The notes beneath the pieces are model-generated. The model saw only the letters and a program-made list of their open reading frames with translations. It was not told the origin of the DNA and searched no databases. Below are positions 53,786 to 63,448 of a DNA stretch of 64,000 nucleotides, piece after piece (within the stretch, counting starts at the first letter, position 1; each line of letters opens with the position of its first letter). The position numbers and the translations under genes are program-made. Source of the DNA: Kitasatospora cinereorecta (GTDB lineage: Bacteria; Actinomycetota; Actinomycetes; Streptomycetales; Streptomycetaceae); NCBI RefSeq assembly GCF_024172095.1, contig NZ_JAMZDX010000003.1:248001-312000 (forward strand), in the 5' to 3' direction.

Positions 53786-54958
53786 GTGCGTCTGGAGACC
53801 ACCACCGTCGCGTCCGTCCGCAGCGCCGGGAGTTCGGCCCTGCGGTGGGCCGCACCCGCCCTGCTCGGCTATGCGGCGGTGCGCGCGGTCGGCGTGCTGA
53901 CCCTCGTCCTGTGGAGCCCCGGCCCCCGCCCCGGCCCGGGCGGGGGGACCGGCGGCGGACTGTCCAGGCTCGCCACCTTCTGGGACGCCTTCTGGTACCG
54001 CTCCCTCGCCGTCCACGGCTACGCGGGCACCCCGCCGGTACCCGGCCCGCACGGGCTCTACCAGCCGTACGCCTTCTTCCCCGCCTACCCGCTGCTGGTC
54101 CGGGCCGTGCCCGGACTGCCGGTCGGCGCGGCCGTCCTGCTGGTCACCTGGGCGGCCTCGCTCGCCGCCGCCTGGGGCATCTTCGCGATCGCCGCCCGGC
54201 TGTACGGGCGGCGGGCCGGGGTGATCGCCGCGGTCCTGTGGGGCGTACTGCCGTACGCCGTGGTGGAGAGCGCCGCGTACTCCGAGGCGCTGTTCACCGC
54301 CCTCGCCGCCTGGTCGGTGCACGCGGCGATCCGCCGGTGGTGGGTGTGGTCGGGCGCGCTCAGCCTGCTCGCCGGACTCACCCGGCCCACCGGCGTCGCG
54401 CTGGCCGGCGCGGTCTGCTGCGCCGCGCTCTGGGAGTTCGCGCGGCGCCGCGGCGGCCGGCGCGCGCTGCTCGGCTGCGCGCTGGCCCCGCTCGGATTCC
54501 TCGGCTACGTCGCCTGGGTCGGCCTGCGACTGCACCGCTGGGACGGCTACTTCCGGGTCCAGGACGCCTGGGAGTCGCACGTCGACTTCGGCCGCTCCAC
54601 CTTCTACGCCTTCAAGCGGCTGCTGATGGCCGGCGGCCCGGTCTGGCTCACCGACGCCGTGGTGGCGCTGGTGCTGGTCGCCGCCGTGGTGCTGTTCGCC
54701 CTCTCGCTGCTGCAGCGCCAGCCGCCGGTCCTGCTGCTCTACAGCGCCGCGATGCTCGCCCTCGCCCTCGGCGACGCCGCCTACTTCAACTCCCGCGCCC
54801 GCTTCCTGCTGCCCGCCTTCGGCCTGCTCCTCCCGCTCGCCGCCGGCCTCGCCCGGATCCGCAGCCGGGCCGCCCTGTACCTGCTGCTCGGCTCCGCGGC
54901 GGTGGTGTCGGCGGCGTACGGCGGCTATGTGGTGTTCGTCTACCCGGACGCGCCGTAG
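53786..54958 (+). CDS. PIG-V-like mannosyltransferase family membrane protein
   Basis: 390 residues from the GTG at 53786 (a GTG at 53768 is an alternative). About nine membrane spans. The N-terminal loop FWDAFWYRSLAVHGYAG and LYQPYAFFPAYPLL fit the PIG-V/GPI-mannosyltransferase-2 (GT-C) family, which in actinobacteria uses polyprenyl-phosphate mannose on the outer face of the membrane. Further segments: ALWSVHAAIRRWWVWSGAL and LTRPTGVALA. It might mannosylate a lipoglycan or a protein; no partner gene is adjacent. Confidence 0.8.
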   Translation: MRLETTTVASVRSAGSSALRWAAPALLGYAAVRAVGVLTLVLWSPGPRPGPGGGTGGGLSRLATFWDAFWYRSLAVHGYAGTPPVPGPHGLYQPYAFFPAYPLLVRAVPGLPVGAAVLLVTWAASLAAAWGIFAIAARLYGRRAGVIAAVLWGVLPYAVVESAAYSEALFTALAAWSVHAAIRRWWVWSGALSLLAGLTRPTGVALAGAVCCAALWEFARRRGGRRALLGCALAPLGFLGYVAWVGLRLHRWDGYFRVQDAWESHVDFGRSTFYAFKRLLMAGGPVWLTDAVVALVLVAAVVLFALSLLQRQPPVLLLYSAAMLALALGDAAYFNSRARFLLPAFGLLLPLAAGLARIRSRAALYLLLGSAAVVSAAYGGYVVFVYPDAP

Positions 54959-55113
54959 GAGGCTCGGTCAGATTTCCTCCGGGCGGGCCGAGGTGCGGAG
55001 TGGCCGCAGCGCACTGATCTGACCGTCCACCCGGTCCGCCGGGAAGCCGGCTCCGCGGCCCGCGACTGAACCGCCGTGCCGGCGGGACGCGCCGGGCAGG
55101 GTGATCTCGGGGC

Positions 55114-55158
55114 CGGGCGTTCGCGGGTCGGGCGTTCGCGGGTCGGGCGTGGTCGGGT
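55114..55158 (+). repeat. Tandem 15-bp repeats
   Basis: Two identical units CGGGCGTTCGCGGGT (55114-55128, 55129-55143) and a third variant unit (55144-55158), in the 209-base gap between convergent genes. The same gap holds a separated inverted repeat GGTCAGAT/ATCTGACC (54966-54973, 55017-55024). Confidence 0.8.
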
Positions 55159-55167
55159 CGGGGGTGC

Positions 55168-56193
55168 TCAGGCCGGGCGGACGGCGCCGGCGAAGGGCAT
55201 GGCGTCGATCGACTCGTAGCGGACCGGGGCGCCCGGGTGGGGGGCGTGGATCATCCGGCCGTTGCCCGTGTAGAGGCCGACGTGGGTGACGCCGGAGAAG
55301 AAGAAGACCAGGTCGCCGGGCTGGAGCTGGTCGCGGGTGATCCGCGGCGCGGCGTCGATCTGCTCGTAGGTGGTGCGGGGGAGGGCGACGCCGGCGCTGC
55401 GCCAGGCGGCCTGGACCAGGCCGGAGCAGTCGTAGGAGTCGGGTCCGGTGGCGCCCCAGACGTACGGCTTGCCGAGCTGGGCCCGGGCGAAGGTGATCGC
55501 CGCGAGGGCCCGGCCGGTGGCAGGCACCGGGAGCAGGTCGAGCGGGCTGCGGCCGTCGGAGCGGGAGGCGCGGGCGAGCGCGGCCCGGTCGGCGGGGCCG
55601 AGCCGGTCGAGGAGGGTCTGGGCCTGGGCCAGCTTCTGCTGGACGGCGGCCTTCTCGTCGGCGAGCTGCCGCTGGCGCACGGCGAGTTCGGCGATCCCGG
55701 ACCGGGCCTCGGCGGCCTGGGTGTCCAGGGCGGCGCGCTGCTGCGCGTACTGGCGCAGCGCGCTCTGCTCGACCTGGCCGGCCTGGTCGAGCCGGGCGGA
55801 GTGCTCCAGGAACTGCTGCGGGTCGTCGGAGAGCGCCAGCTGGAGGGAGGGGGAGATGCCGCCGGTGCGGTACTGCTCGGCGGCGACCGCGGCGAGCCGG
55901 GCGCGGACGGCCTCGGCGGCGTCGGTCCGGCGGGCGAGCTCGTCCTGGAGCCGGCCCACCTGGCGCTGGAGCTCGTCGACCTGCTCCCTGGCGCCGTCGT
56001 AGCGCTGGGTGGCCTGCTCGGCCTCGCGGTACAGCGCGTCGATCTGGGCGCGGACCTGGTCGGGGGTGGCGGCCGGCTCCGCCCGGGCGGCCGGAGCGAG
56101 GCCCGAGACCGTGACGGCGGCCGCGCCGGCCGCCGTGGTGAGGACCAGGCGGCGGACCCGGCGGACGGGTCTGGGTTTCCTGTGCGACGCCAT
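55168..56193 (-). CDS. NlpC/P60 peptidoglycan endopeptidase with coiled coil
   Basis: 341 residues from the ATG at 56193, which has GAAAGGAGGG upstream. A signal peptide with basic start (about 1-37, cut after AARA) precedes a long coiled coil (about 45-190) rich in Gln/Glu/Arg. A C-terminal NlpC/P60 domain follows (about 225-341) with the catalytic Cys in SYDCSGLVQAAW, the His in THVGLYTGNGRM and a late His in HAPHPG. It resembles RipA/RipC-type hydrolases that cut the peptide stem in cell separation. It diverges from pcrA with 293 bases between; I looked there for a c-di-AMP riboswitch and saw none. Confidence 0.92.
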   Translation of the reverse strand: MASHRKPRPVRRVRRLVLTTAAGAAAVTVSGLAPAARAEPAATPDQVRAQIDALYREAEQATQRYDGAREQVDELQRQVGRLQDELARRTDAAEAVRARLAAVAAEQYRTGGISPSLQLALSDDPQQFLEHSARLDQAGQVEQSALRQYAQQRAALDTQAAEARSGIAELAVRQRQLADEKAAVQQKLAQAQTLLDRLGPADRAALARASRSDGRSPLDLLPVPATGRALAAITFARAQLGKPYVWGATGPDSYDCSGLVQAAWRSAGVALPRTTYEQIDAAPRITRDQLQPGDLVFFFSGVTHVGLYTGNGRMIHAPHPGAPVRYESIDAMPFAGAVRPA

Positions 56194-56486
56194 GGCGGCG
56201 CCCTCCTTTCGGGCCGGACCGCGATGGTGGTTCCTGTGTTCACCGGGCGCGCACGGGAGTGCGGTGCGCGAGCCCGGGCGGACCGGCTGGTGGGAGGGCG
56301 ACGCTAGCGGGCGGTGCGCCGCGACAGGCCGCGCGTCACGCCGGTGTCCGCAATCCTGCGGAACTGGTCGTTCCGTGCCCGGACCGGGGCGGTTCGCGGC
56401 GCCGACCAGGGCGGGAAATGAGCGCTCCGGCCGATCGCGGCGGTCAGGGTCGGGCTGTCGGCGGCGGGTCATAGACTCGGAGTGCT

Positions 56487-59222
56487 ATGAGTAGCCTCTT
56501 TGACGACCTCCCGCTCCCCGGCTTCGAGGACCCGGCCGTCGGCTCCCGCCGGCCCGCCGCCGCCGACGCACCCCCGCCGTTCGACGCGGAGCCCCCGTAC
56601 GAGGAGGCCCCTCCGTACGGCGGGGCGGTGCCCCACGGGGGCGACCCGGACGAGTTCCCGCCGTACGAGCCCGGCCCGTACGAGCCCTCCCCGTACGAGG
56701 AGGAGATCCCAGGGGACCTCTTCGAGCGGGACTACGCCGCCGAGAGCGAGCGCGACGCCTGGTACCGCAACGGCGCCGCCCGGACGGTCGTCGACCCGGA
56801 GCAGCTGCTGGAGGGCATGAACGACCCCCAGCGCGAGGCGGTCCTGCACCACGGCTCGCCGGTGCTGATCGTGGCCGGCGCGGGCTCCGGCAAGACCCGG
56901 GTGCTGACCCACCGGATCGCGTACCTGCTGGCCGCGCGCGGGGTGCAGCCCGGCGAGATCCTGGCGATCACCTTCACCAACAAGGCCGCCGGCGAGATGC
57001 GCGAGCGGGTCGAGGCGCTGGTCGGGCCGCGTGCCCGGGCGATGTGGGTGTCGACCTTCCACAGCGCCTGCGTACGGATCCTGCGCCGCGAGTCCAAGCT
57101 GCTCGGCTTCACGTCCAGCTTCTCGATCTACGACGCGGCCGACTCGCAGCGGCTGATGGCCCTGGTCTGCCGCGACCTGGACCTGGACCCCAAGCAGTTC
57201 CCGCCGAAGTCCTTCACCGCGAAGATCAGCAACCTGAAGAACGAGCTGATCGACGAGGAGACCTACGCCGACCAGGCCGCCAACCCGATGGAGAAGAAGC
57301 TCGCCGAGGCGTACTTCCTCTACCAGCGGCGCCTGCGCGAGGCCAACGCGCTGGACTTCGACGACATCATCATGACCACCGTCAACCTGCTGCAGGCGTT
57401 CCCGGACGTCGCGGAGCACTACCGGCGCAGGTTCCGGCACATCCTGGTCGACGAGTACCAGGACACCAACCACGCCCAGTACACGCTGGTCCGCGAGCTC
57501 AGCGGCGGCACCGCCGCGCACGCGCCGAAGATGACCGTCGACGGCGACTTCGTGAACCCGGCCGAGGCCCGGCTGGCCCAGATCGCCCCCGCCGAGCTGT
57601 GCGTGGTCGGTGACGCGGACCAGTCGATCTACGCCTTCCGCGGCGCGACCATTCGCAACATCCTCCAGTTCGAGGAGGACTACCCGAACGCCACGACGAT
57701 CCTGCTGGAGCAGAACTACCGCTCCACCCAGACCATCCTCAGCGCCGCCAACGCCGTCATCGAGCGCAACACCAACCGGCGCAAGAAGAACCTGTGGACC
57801 GCCGGCGACCAGGGCGAGCAGGTGGTCGGGTACGTCGCGGACGACGAGCACGGCGAGGCCCAGTTCATCGCCGAGGAGATCGACCGGCTGACCGACGCCG
57901 GGAACGCCCGGCCCGGCGACGTGGCGATCTTCTACCGGACCAACGCCCAGTCGCGCGTCTTCGAGGAGGTGTTCATCCGGGTCGGCCTGCCGTACAAGGT
58001 CGTCGGCGGCGTGCGCTTCTACGAGCGCAAGGAGGTCCGCGACATCCTCGCCTACCTGCGGGTGCTCTCCAACCCCGAGGACGCCGTGCCGCTGCGCCGG
58101 ATCCTCAACGTGCCCAAGCGCGGCATCGGCGACCGCGCCGAGGCGATGATCGACGCGCTGGCGGCCCGCGAGCGGATCAGCTTCCCGCAGGCGCTGCAGC
58201 GGGTCGACGAGGCGTACGGGATGGCCGCGCGCTCCGCCAACGCGGTGAAGAAGTTCAACGCGCTGATGGCCGGGCTGCGCCAGGTGGTGGAGTCCGGTGC
58301 CGGACCGGCCGCGGTGCTGGAGGCCGTCCTGGAGGAGACCGGCTACCTCGCCGAACTCCAGGCCTCCACCGACCCGCAGGACGAGACCCGGGTGGAGAAC
58401 CTCCAGGAACTCGCCTCGGTGGCCCTGGAGTACGAGAAGGACCCGGGCGAGCGCCCCGAGGGCGACGAGGGCCCGCCGGTCGGCACCCTGGCCGACTTCC
58501 TGGAGCGGGTCGCGCTGGTCGCCGACTCCGACCAGATCCCGGACGACGAGGACGGCAGCGGCGTCATCACCATGATGACCCTGCACACCGCCAAGGGACT
58601 GGAGTTCCCGGTGGTCTTCCTCACCGGCATGGAGGACGGGATCTTCCCGCACATGCGCGCCCTCAACCAGGTCAAGGAACTGGAGGAGGAGCGCCGGCTC
58701 GCCTACGTCGGCCTCACCCGGGCCCGCCAGCGGCTCTACCTCACCCGCTCGGTGCTGCGCAGCGCCTGGGGGCAGCCCTCGTACAACCCGGCCTCCCGCT
58801 TCCTCGAGGAGATCCCCGACACGCTGGTGCAGTGGAAGCGCACCGGCGCGGCCGCCGTGCCGGGCTCGCGCTTCGCGGGCTCGTCGTCGGGCGGCTCGTC
58901 ACGCGGCTCCTCCCGGGGCTACGGCAGCGGCTCCTCCGGCGGGTACGGGGGCGGCGGCGGTCAGGGCGGCGGCGGGTCGGCCGGGCGCTCGTCGTCGGTC
59001 GGCGCCACGCCGCGCGCCGGCTGGGGCAAGTCCGCCCGCACCGTGGGCGAACGGGAGATCGTCGCACTCGCGGTCGGCGACCGGGTCACCCACGACACCT
59101 TCGGCCTCGGCACGGTCGTCGCCACCCAGGGCGTCGGCGACAAGGCCCAGGCCACGGTCGACTTCGGATCCTCCGGGCGCAAGCAACTGCTGCTCCGGTA
59201 CGCGCCGGTGGAGAAGCTGTAG
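56487..59222 (+). CDS. pcrA: ATP-dependent DNA helicase PcrA/UvrD
   Basis: 911 residues, ATG; TAGACT (56472-56477) ends nine bases upstream, so the leader is minimal. A disordered Pro/Tyr/Glu-rich N-terminus (about 1-95) precedes the helicase: motif I VAGAGSGKTRVLTHR, Ia ITFTNKAAGEM, II LVDEYQDTN, III CVVGDADQSIYAFRGA, IV EQNYRST, V MTLHTAKGLEFPVVFLTGME, and VI AYVGLTRARQRLY. A Ser/Gly-rich linker and a Tudor-like C-terminal domain (VGDRVTHDTFGLGTVVATQG) end the protein; in PcrA this domain binds RNA polymerase. It acts in repair and conflict clearing. Confidence 0.96.
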   Translation: MSSLFDDLPLPGFEDPAVGSRRPAAADAPPPFDAEPPYEEAPPYGGAVPHGGDPDEFPPYEPGPYEPSPYEEEIPGDLFERDYAAESERDAWYRNGAARTVVDPEQLLEGMNDPQREAVLHHGSPVLIVAGAGSGKTRVLTHRIAYLLAARGVQPGEILAITFTNKAAGEMRERVEALVGPRARAMWVSTFHSACVRILRRESKLLGFTSSFSIYDAADSQRLMALVCRDLDLDPKQFPPKSFTAKISNLKNELIDEETYADQAANPMEKKLAEAYFLYQRRLREANALDFDDIIMTTVNLLQAFPDVAEHYRRRFRHILVDEYQDTNHAQYTLVRELSGGTAAHAPKMTVDGDFVNPAEARLAQIAPAELCVVGDADQSIYAFRGATIRNILQFEEDYPNATTILLEQNYRSTQTILSAANAVIERNTNRRKKNLWTAGDQGEQVVGYVADDEHGEAQFIAEEIDRLTDAGNARPGDVAIFYRTNAQSRVFEEVFIRVGLPYKVVGGVRFYERKEVRDILAYLRVLSNPEDAVPLRRILNVPKRGIGDRAEAMIDALAARERISFPQALQRVDEAYGMAARSANAVKKFNALMAGLRQVVESGAGPAAVLEAVLEETGYLAELQASTDPQDETRVENLQELASVALEYEKDPGERPEGDEGPPVGTLADFLERVALVADSDQIPDDEDGSGVITMMTLHTAKGLEFPVVFLTGMEDGIFPHMRALNQVKELEEERRLAYVGLTRARQRLYLTRSVLRSAWGQPSYNPASRFLEEIPDTLVQWKRTGAAAVPGSRFAGSSSGGSSRGSSRGYGSGSSGGYGGGGGQGGGGSAGRSSSVGATPRAGWGKSARTVGEREIVALAVGDRVTHDTFGLGTVVATQGVGDKAQATVDFGSSGRKQLLLRYAPVEKL

Positions 59223-59267
59223 CGGGTCCAGCGGGTCCAGCGGCGCTCTGAGGGCGGAATTTTTGGG

Positions 59268-60077
59268 TCAGCGAGGGTCGAGGCCGTGGGCGAGCAGCCA
59301 CGGGACCGGGTCGACCGGCTCCCCGCCGTCGGGCCGCACCTCGAAATGGAGGTGCGGCCCGGTGCTGTTCCCGGTGCTCCCCGAGTACGCGATCACATCG
59401 CCGGCCCGGACCGACCCCTTGCGGACCCGGTACGAGCGCAGGTGCCCGTACCAGGTCTGGGTGCCGTCCGGGGCGGTCACCGTCGCCAGATAGCCGTACG
59501 CGCTGCTCCACCGGGTGCCGACGGTGCCGTCGGTGGCTGCGCGGACCGGGGTGCCGCTGTCCACCGGGAAGTCGATGCCGGTGTGCCGGGCCGTCCAGTG
59601 CGCCCCGGCCTGGCCGAAGCCGGCGCTCAGCCCGCGGCGCTCCACCGGCAGCACGTAGCGCGGGTGCGCGGCGTCCTGCTGCGCCGCCAGTTCGGGCCGT
59701 TCGCCGCGTTCCCGGCCGGCGCGCTCCTGTTCCGCCCGTTCGGCGCGCTCGACCGCCTGGCGTTCGGCGGCGGTTCGCTCCACGGAGGCGGTTCGCTCCA
59801 CGGAGGGGAGCCCAGAGGCGTGGCCGGTACCGGTGGTCGCCCGGCCGCTCGCCGGGCCGCTCGCCGGGCCGCCGGCACCGGGGGCGGCCGGGGCCGCCCG
59901 GTGCGGTTCGTCCAGGTGCACCGCGACGGCCGCTGCCGCGAACACCCCGAGCGTGGCCGCCGAGGGCAGTGCCACGGTCAGGACCGCCGTCCGGGTGGCG
60001 CTGCGGGACAGCGCGCGCCGTTGGGCACGGGTGGCACCGCGGCCGGCGGCGCGCGGGGTGGGGATCGGGGCTGCCAT
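59268..60077 (-). CDS. M23 (LytM) peptidase, membrane-anchored
   Basis: 269 residues from the ATG at 60077 (GGAGG upstream). An N-terminal membrane helix (about 30-53), an Ala/Gly/Pro region and a charged helical segment rich in Glu/Arg (about 95-135) precede a LytM domain (about 140-269). The zinc ligands are visible in HTGIDFP (His and Asp) and HLHFE, with YGHLRSY between, so it is catalytically complete. It should cut peptidoglycan cross-bridges or activate other hydrolases. It is convergent with pcrA across only 45 bases, which contain a short direct repeat (GGGTCCAGC) but no strong terminator. Confidence 0.9.
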   Translation of the reverse strand: MAAPIPTPRAAGRGATRAQRRALSRSATRTAVLTVALPSAATLGVFAAAAVAVHLDEPHRAAPAAPGAGGPASGPASGRATTGTGHASGLPSVERTASVERTAAERQAVERAERAEQERAGRERGERPELAAQQDAAHPRYVLPVERRGLSAGFGQAGAHWTARHTGIDFPVDSGTPVRAATDGTVGTRWSSAYGYLATVTAPDGTQTWYGHLRSYRVRKGSVRAGDVIAYSGSTGNSTGPHLHFEVRPDGGEPVDPVPWLLAHGLDPR

Positions 60078-60166
60078 GGTGCCGCCTCCGGGGAATTCTC
60101 GGTCATGGGGGGAGAAAACAGCCGAGACTGTATCCCTCAGGTCGCAGACCGGACAAAGTGTGCATC

Positions 60167-61042
60167 TCAGCAGGCGTGGCGGTCCGTCAGCTCGCCGGTG
60201 GACTCGAGCGCGTGGCGGACGGCGGCGATGGCCGCCGGGTGTACCGGCAGGGCGACATGGCCGACGCCGGTGATCAGCAGATTGTCGGTCCGCAGGTCGG
60301 GGTGGTGCAGTGCGGCGGAGCGGCGCGGGATCACCAGCTCGTCCAACTCCGCGCGCAGCGCGGTGAACCGCGTTTGGCAGCGCGGCGCGGGGAGCCGCAA
60401 CTCCGCCATCAGGTCGCTGCCCGGCCGCAGTTGGCGGGTGATCGGGAACGGTGTCGGCAGCCGGGCCACGTCGGTGCCCTGGTGCGGGGTGGCCAGGGTG
60501 ACCACGTGCGGCACCAAGCCGTCCCCGCCGAGGCGCTGCACGTAGTAGCGGGCGATCAACCCGCCCAGGCTGTGGCCCACCAGCACCACCGGACGCCCCG
60601 GGTGCGCCCGCGCCGCCCACTCGACGTGCCGGGCCAGCAGCGCGGCGGCGGACCGCACGTCGCCGGGCAGCGGGGAGTACGTCAGCGCGTGCAGGTGCGT
60701 CCAGCCGCTCCGGTGCAGCGCGCGCAGGAGAGGGGTGAAGACGGCTCGGTTGTCGGCCAGGCCGTGCAGCAGCAGGACCGGGTCGTGGTGGGGCGGCGCG
60801 GTCACCGGCCGGGGCGGGCAGGTGGGCCGCTCGGCGGCGGTCCCGGTCCCGGCAGCGGTGGTGGCCCCGGGGGCATCGGCCGGGCCACCGATGCCGGTGG
60901 GGTAGCGGATCAGGTGGTGGGCGAGGGCGGCGGCCTCGGTGCCGGCACCGCGCAGGGCGGCCGCGGCCCGGCGGGCGGCGGCGGAGCGGAGGGGAGTGGT
61001 GGAGTGGAGAGGGGTGGTGGGCCCTTCGAAGGGGACGGTCAT
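60167..61042 (-). CDS. Lipase-like alpha/beta hydrolase
   Basis: 291 residues from the ATG at 61042 (GGGGAG upstream). The core has VLLLHGLADN (oxyanion loop), the nucleophile elbow GHSLGGLIARYYVQRLGG, VTLATPHQGT and a late His in GVGHVALP, as in triacylglycerol lipases and related EstA-type enzymes. No signal peptide is evident; the first 90 residues are Ala/Thr/Pro-rich. It lies 89 bases before the M23 gene on the same strand and is divergent from icmB. Substrate unknown. Confidence 0.85.
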   Translation of the reverse strand: MTVPFEGPTTPLHSTTPLRSAAARRAAAALRGAGTEAAALAHHLIRYPTGIGGPADAPGATTAAGTGTAAERPTCPPRPVTAPPHHDPVLLLHGLADNRAVFTPLLRALHRSGWTHLHALTYSPLPGDVRSAAALLARHVEWAARAHPGRPVVLVGHSLGGLIARYYVQRLGGDGLVPHVVTLATPHQGTDVARLPTPFPITRQLRPGSDLMAELRLPAPRCQTRFTALRAELDELVIPRRSAALHHPDLRTDNLLITGVGHVALPVHPAAIAAVRHALESTGELTDRHAC

Positions 61043-61253
61043 CGGCTCTCCCCGGCGAGGTGGCGGGGTGGGGGGGTGACGGGGTGGGGCTGTGATTTTC
61101 CCCTCCTCTCGACCCGCGAAACGGTGAACGCGGCCGGTGGGCGCTACCCTCCCCTCAGATCTGTTAGAAGTCGTTAACCTGAAGAGGTCAACGCCACACC
61201 CGCGCCCGACCCGGGTGAACCGGGTGGTGGACAACGTGGTCCAGGAGGCAGTC

Positions 61254-61661
61254 ATGGGTGTGTCGGGTCCGATCCGTGTGGTGGTCGCCAAGCCGGGTCT
61301 GGACGGTCATGACCGCGGTGCCAAGGTGATCGCGCGTGCCCTGCGCGACGCCGGCATGGAGGTCATCTACACCGGCCTGCACCAGACCCCCGAGCAGATC
61401 GTCGACACCGCGATCCAGGAGGACGCCGACGGCATCGGCCTGTCGATCCTCTCCGGCGCGCACATGACCCTCTGCGCCCGGGTCATCGAGCTGCTGAAGG
61501 AGCGCGACGCCGAGGACATCAAGGTGTTCTGCGGCGGCATCATCCCCGACGAGGACATCACCGAGCTGAAGGCGATGGGCGTCGCCGACATCTTCACCCC
61601 CGGCACCCCGACCCAGGACGTGGTGAGCTGGGTGGCGGCCAACCTGCGCACCGCCAGCTGA
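61254..61661 (+). CDS. icmB: B12-binding small subunit of isobutyryl-CoA mutase
   Basis: 135 residues, ATG with CCAGGAGGCA upstream. It is a stand-alone cobalamin-binding domain: D17-G-H19-D-R-G22 (the DxHxxG base-off motif), [30 protein letters not shown] and [27 protein letters not shown]. Length and sequence closely follow IcmB of Streptomyces, the small subunit that joins the large subunit IcmA to interconvert isobutyryl-CoA and butyryl-CoA. The large subunit is not in this window; streptomycetes encode it elsewhere. A methylmalonyl-CoA mutase-like partner cannot be excluded. Confidence 0.9.
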   Translation: MGVSGPIRVVVAKPGLDGHDRGAKVIARALRDAGMEVIYTGLHQTPEQIVDTAIQEDADGIGLSILSGAHMTLCARVIELLKERDAEDIKVFCGGIIPDEDITELKAMGVADIFTPGTPTQDVVSWVAANLRTAS

Positions 61662-61768
61662 TCCGGGCGGAGCGCACAGGGCACCTGCGACGCGGGGTCG
61701 GGCCGAGTGCCCGGCCCCGCGTTCGCGTCCAGGCCTGCCTGGCGGCGTGTGACACCGGCATCGGTGAT

Positions 61769-63448
61769 TCAGCCGGTGAGCTCCGCGAGCATCGCGGCGC
61801 GGAACCGCAGGGTCTCCGCGAGCCTCCCGAACGTGTCGGCCCACGCGGTGTCGGGTGCGGCGTCGGCGGCCAGGGCCTCCACCGCGGGGGCGGTCTCCGG
61901 GGCGAGGGCGCGCTCGGTCATGCCGAGCACCCCGCTGTGGCTCCACGGGTACGCGCCGGACGCGGCCGCGCGCTCCAGGGCGGCGACGACGGCGGTACTG
62001 AGCGGCGGCGTCCACGGTGTGGCGCAGGCGCCGAGCAGTTGGAAGGCGTCGCCGAGACCGTGTGCCCGGACGAACGCCGCCGTCCACGCGGCCCGCTCGG
62101 CCGGCGGCAGTACGGCCAGCAGCCGGGCCGGCGCACCCGACGTCCGCCCGGGCCGTCCGGGGCGGGGAGCGGGCCCGAGCAGGGCTCTGGCCCAGCCGGC
62201 GTCCTGCTGGCGTACGGCTGCCCGGGCCCAGGCCTCGTGCAGGTCGTCGGTCCAGTCGGCCTCGCCGTCGGCGGCGCGGAGGGTGAGCAGCTGATCCGGG
62301 GTGAGGCCGGTGTCCTGCGCCCACAGCGCGAGGGGTGCGCCCGCCACGATCTCGCCGAACCACCAGGCCCGTTCGCCGCGGCCGGTCGGTGACTTCACGG
62401 GTATGCCGTCGCGCTGCATCGCCGCGTCGCAGGCGGCGGGCGGAGTGACGGCGAGGTGGGCGCCGGGCGCGGATCCGTAGGTGAGGCGGACGGCGGCTCG
62501 GGCGCGCTCGGCCATCCGGGCGGCGAAGGCGGAACCGGGGAGGGTGGACAGCAGCTCGGCGGCGGTCGTCCGGACGTTCTTGGAGCGGTCGGAGAGCGCC
62601 GCCTCGAGGAAGGACTCGTCGGAGGCGGAGAGCCCGTCCTGCAGGGCGTCCAGGAAGAGCACCCGGTCCTCCGCGCGCTCGGTGGACCAGGTCGAGGCGA
62701 GCAGCGCCAGCCCGGCGGCCGGGTTGCTGCGGCGCAGTCGGGTGAGATGGGTGACCCGTTCGGCGAACAGGCCCTCGTGCCAGAGCTGTTCGCCGTCGGG
62801 CGTGGGCCGGTCGAGCGGTGCGGTGGCGGGCGGCCCGGCAGGTTCGGTGCTGGCGGCGGGGATGGCGGGGATGGCGGGGGTGCCCGCGGGGGCGGTGCGG
62901 GTGACGAACCGCCAGTCCGGGTTCTGCCCGGCGAGCCAGCGGCCGAGCGGACCGGCCAGGGCGACCGTGTCGGCCCGGAGTTCGCTGCGGGTGCGGGCGG
63001 TGTCGAGCAGGGACGGGAGGAGGTGGGCGGGCGGGCGGTAGCCGCGCTCGCGGGCGGCGGACAGCCACTGGGGGAGCAGCTCGGCCAGGTTGGCGGTGGT
63101 GGCGGCGGCCGAGCGGCCGCCGAGCAGGACGGCGAGGCGCCGGGCGGCCGCTTCGGACACCTCGGGGCGCGGATCCGGCGCGGCCGGGGCCGGTATCGCG
63201 GGTGGAGCGCCCGCGGTGGCGCCGGCCCGGCGGCGGACGGCGGCCAGGGCCGCCAGCTCCAGCAGGGCGGTGGCCTGGTCGGTGCGGTCGACGGCGTCGG
63301 CCAGTTCGCCGGCCGGGCCGGTGCCACCGGGCGGGGGCAGCGGCCGGCGGTCGGTGCCGAGCAGGGCAGCGGTCTCCAGCTCGGCCCAGTCGTCGTCGAC
63401 GGCGGTGCGGGCGGGCTCGGCGGCGGTGCCGACGGCGGAGGCGGTCAC
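61769..63448 (-). CDS. DUF5691 family protein
   Basis: 559 residues, GTG start inside the stop of the upstream 75-residue ORF (GTGA). Largely alpha-helical with short repeats: FLDALQDGLSASDESFLEAALSDRSKNVRTTAAELLSTLPGSAFAARMAERARA reads like HEAT/ARM repeats. The N-terminus DDDWAELETAALLGTDRRPLPPP is typical of this domain. In streptomycetes the gene lies next to a SWIM zinc-finger gene and, beyond it, MoxR-ATPase and VWA-domain genes; those would be outside the window. Function unknown. Confidence 0.8.
   Translation of the reverse strand: MTASAVGTAAEPARTAVDDDWAELETAALLGTDRRPLPPPGGTGPAGELADAVDRTDQATALLELAALAAVRRRAGATAGAPPAIPAPAAPDPRPEVSEAAARRLAVLLGGRSAAATTANLAELLPQWLSAARERGYRPPAHLLPSLLDTARTRSELRADTVALAGPLGRWLAGQNPDWRFVTRTAPAGTPAIPAIPAASTEPAGPPATAPLDRPTPDGEQLWHEGLFAERVTHLTRLRRSNPAAGLALLASTWSTERAEDRVLFLDALQDGLSASDESFLEAALSDRSKNVRTTAAELLSTLPGSAFAARMAERARAAVRLTYGSAPGAHLAVTPPAACDAAMQRDGIPVKSPTGRGERAWWFGEIVAGAPLALWAQDTGLTPDQLLTLRAADGEADWTDDLHEAWARAAVRQQDAGWARALLGPAPRPGRPGRTSGAPARLLAVLPPAERAAWTAAFVRAHGLGDAFQLLGACATPWTPPLSTAVVAALERAAASGAYPWSHSGVLGMTERALAPETAPAVEALAADAAPDTAWADTFGRLAETLRFRAAMLAELTG

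Noticed and set aside
55114-55158. CRISPR array
   Set aside because: The 15-bp units are directly adjacent without spacers, and no cas gene is present.
56194-56486. Possible c-di-AMP (ydaO-type) riboswitch upstream of the NlpC/P60 gene
   Set aside because: Such riboswitches precede many streptomycete wall hydrolases, but the conserved sequence blocks were not seen in either part of this gap.
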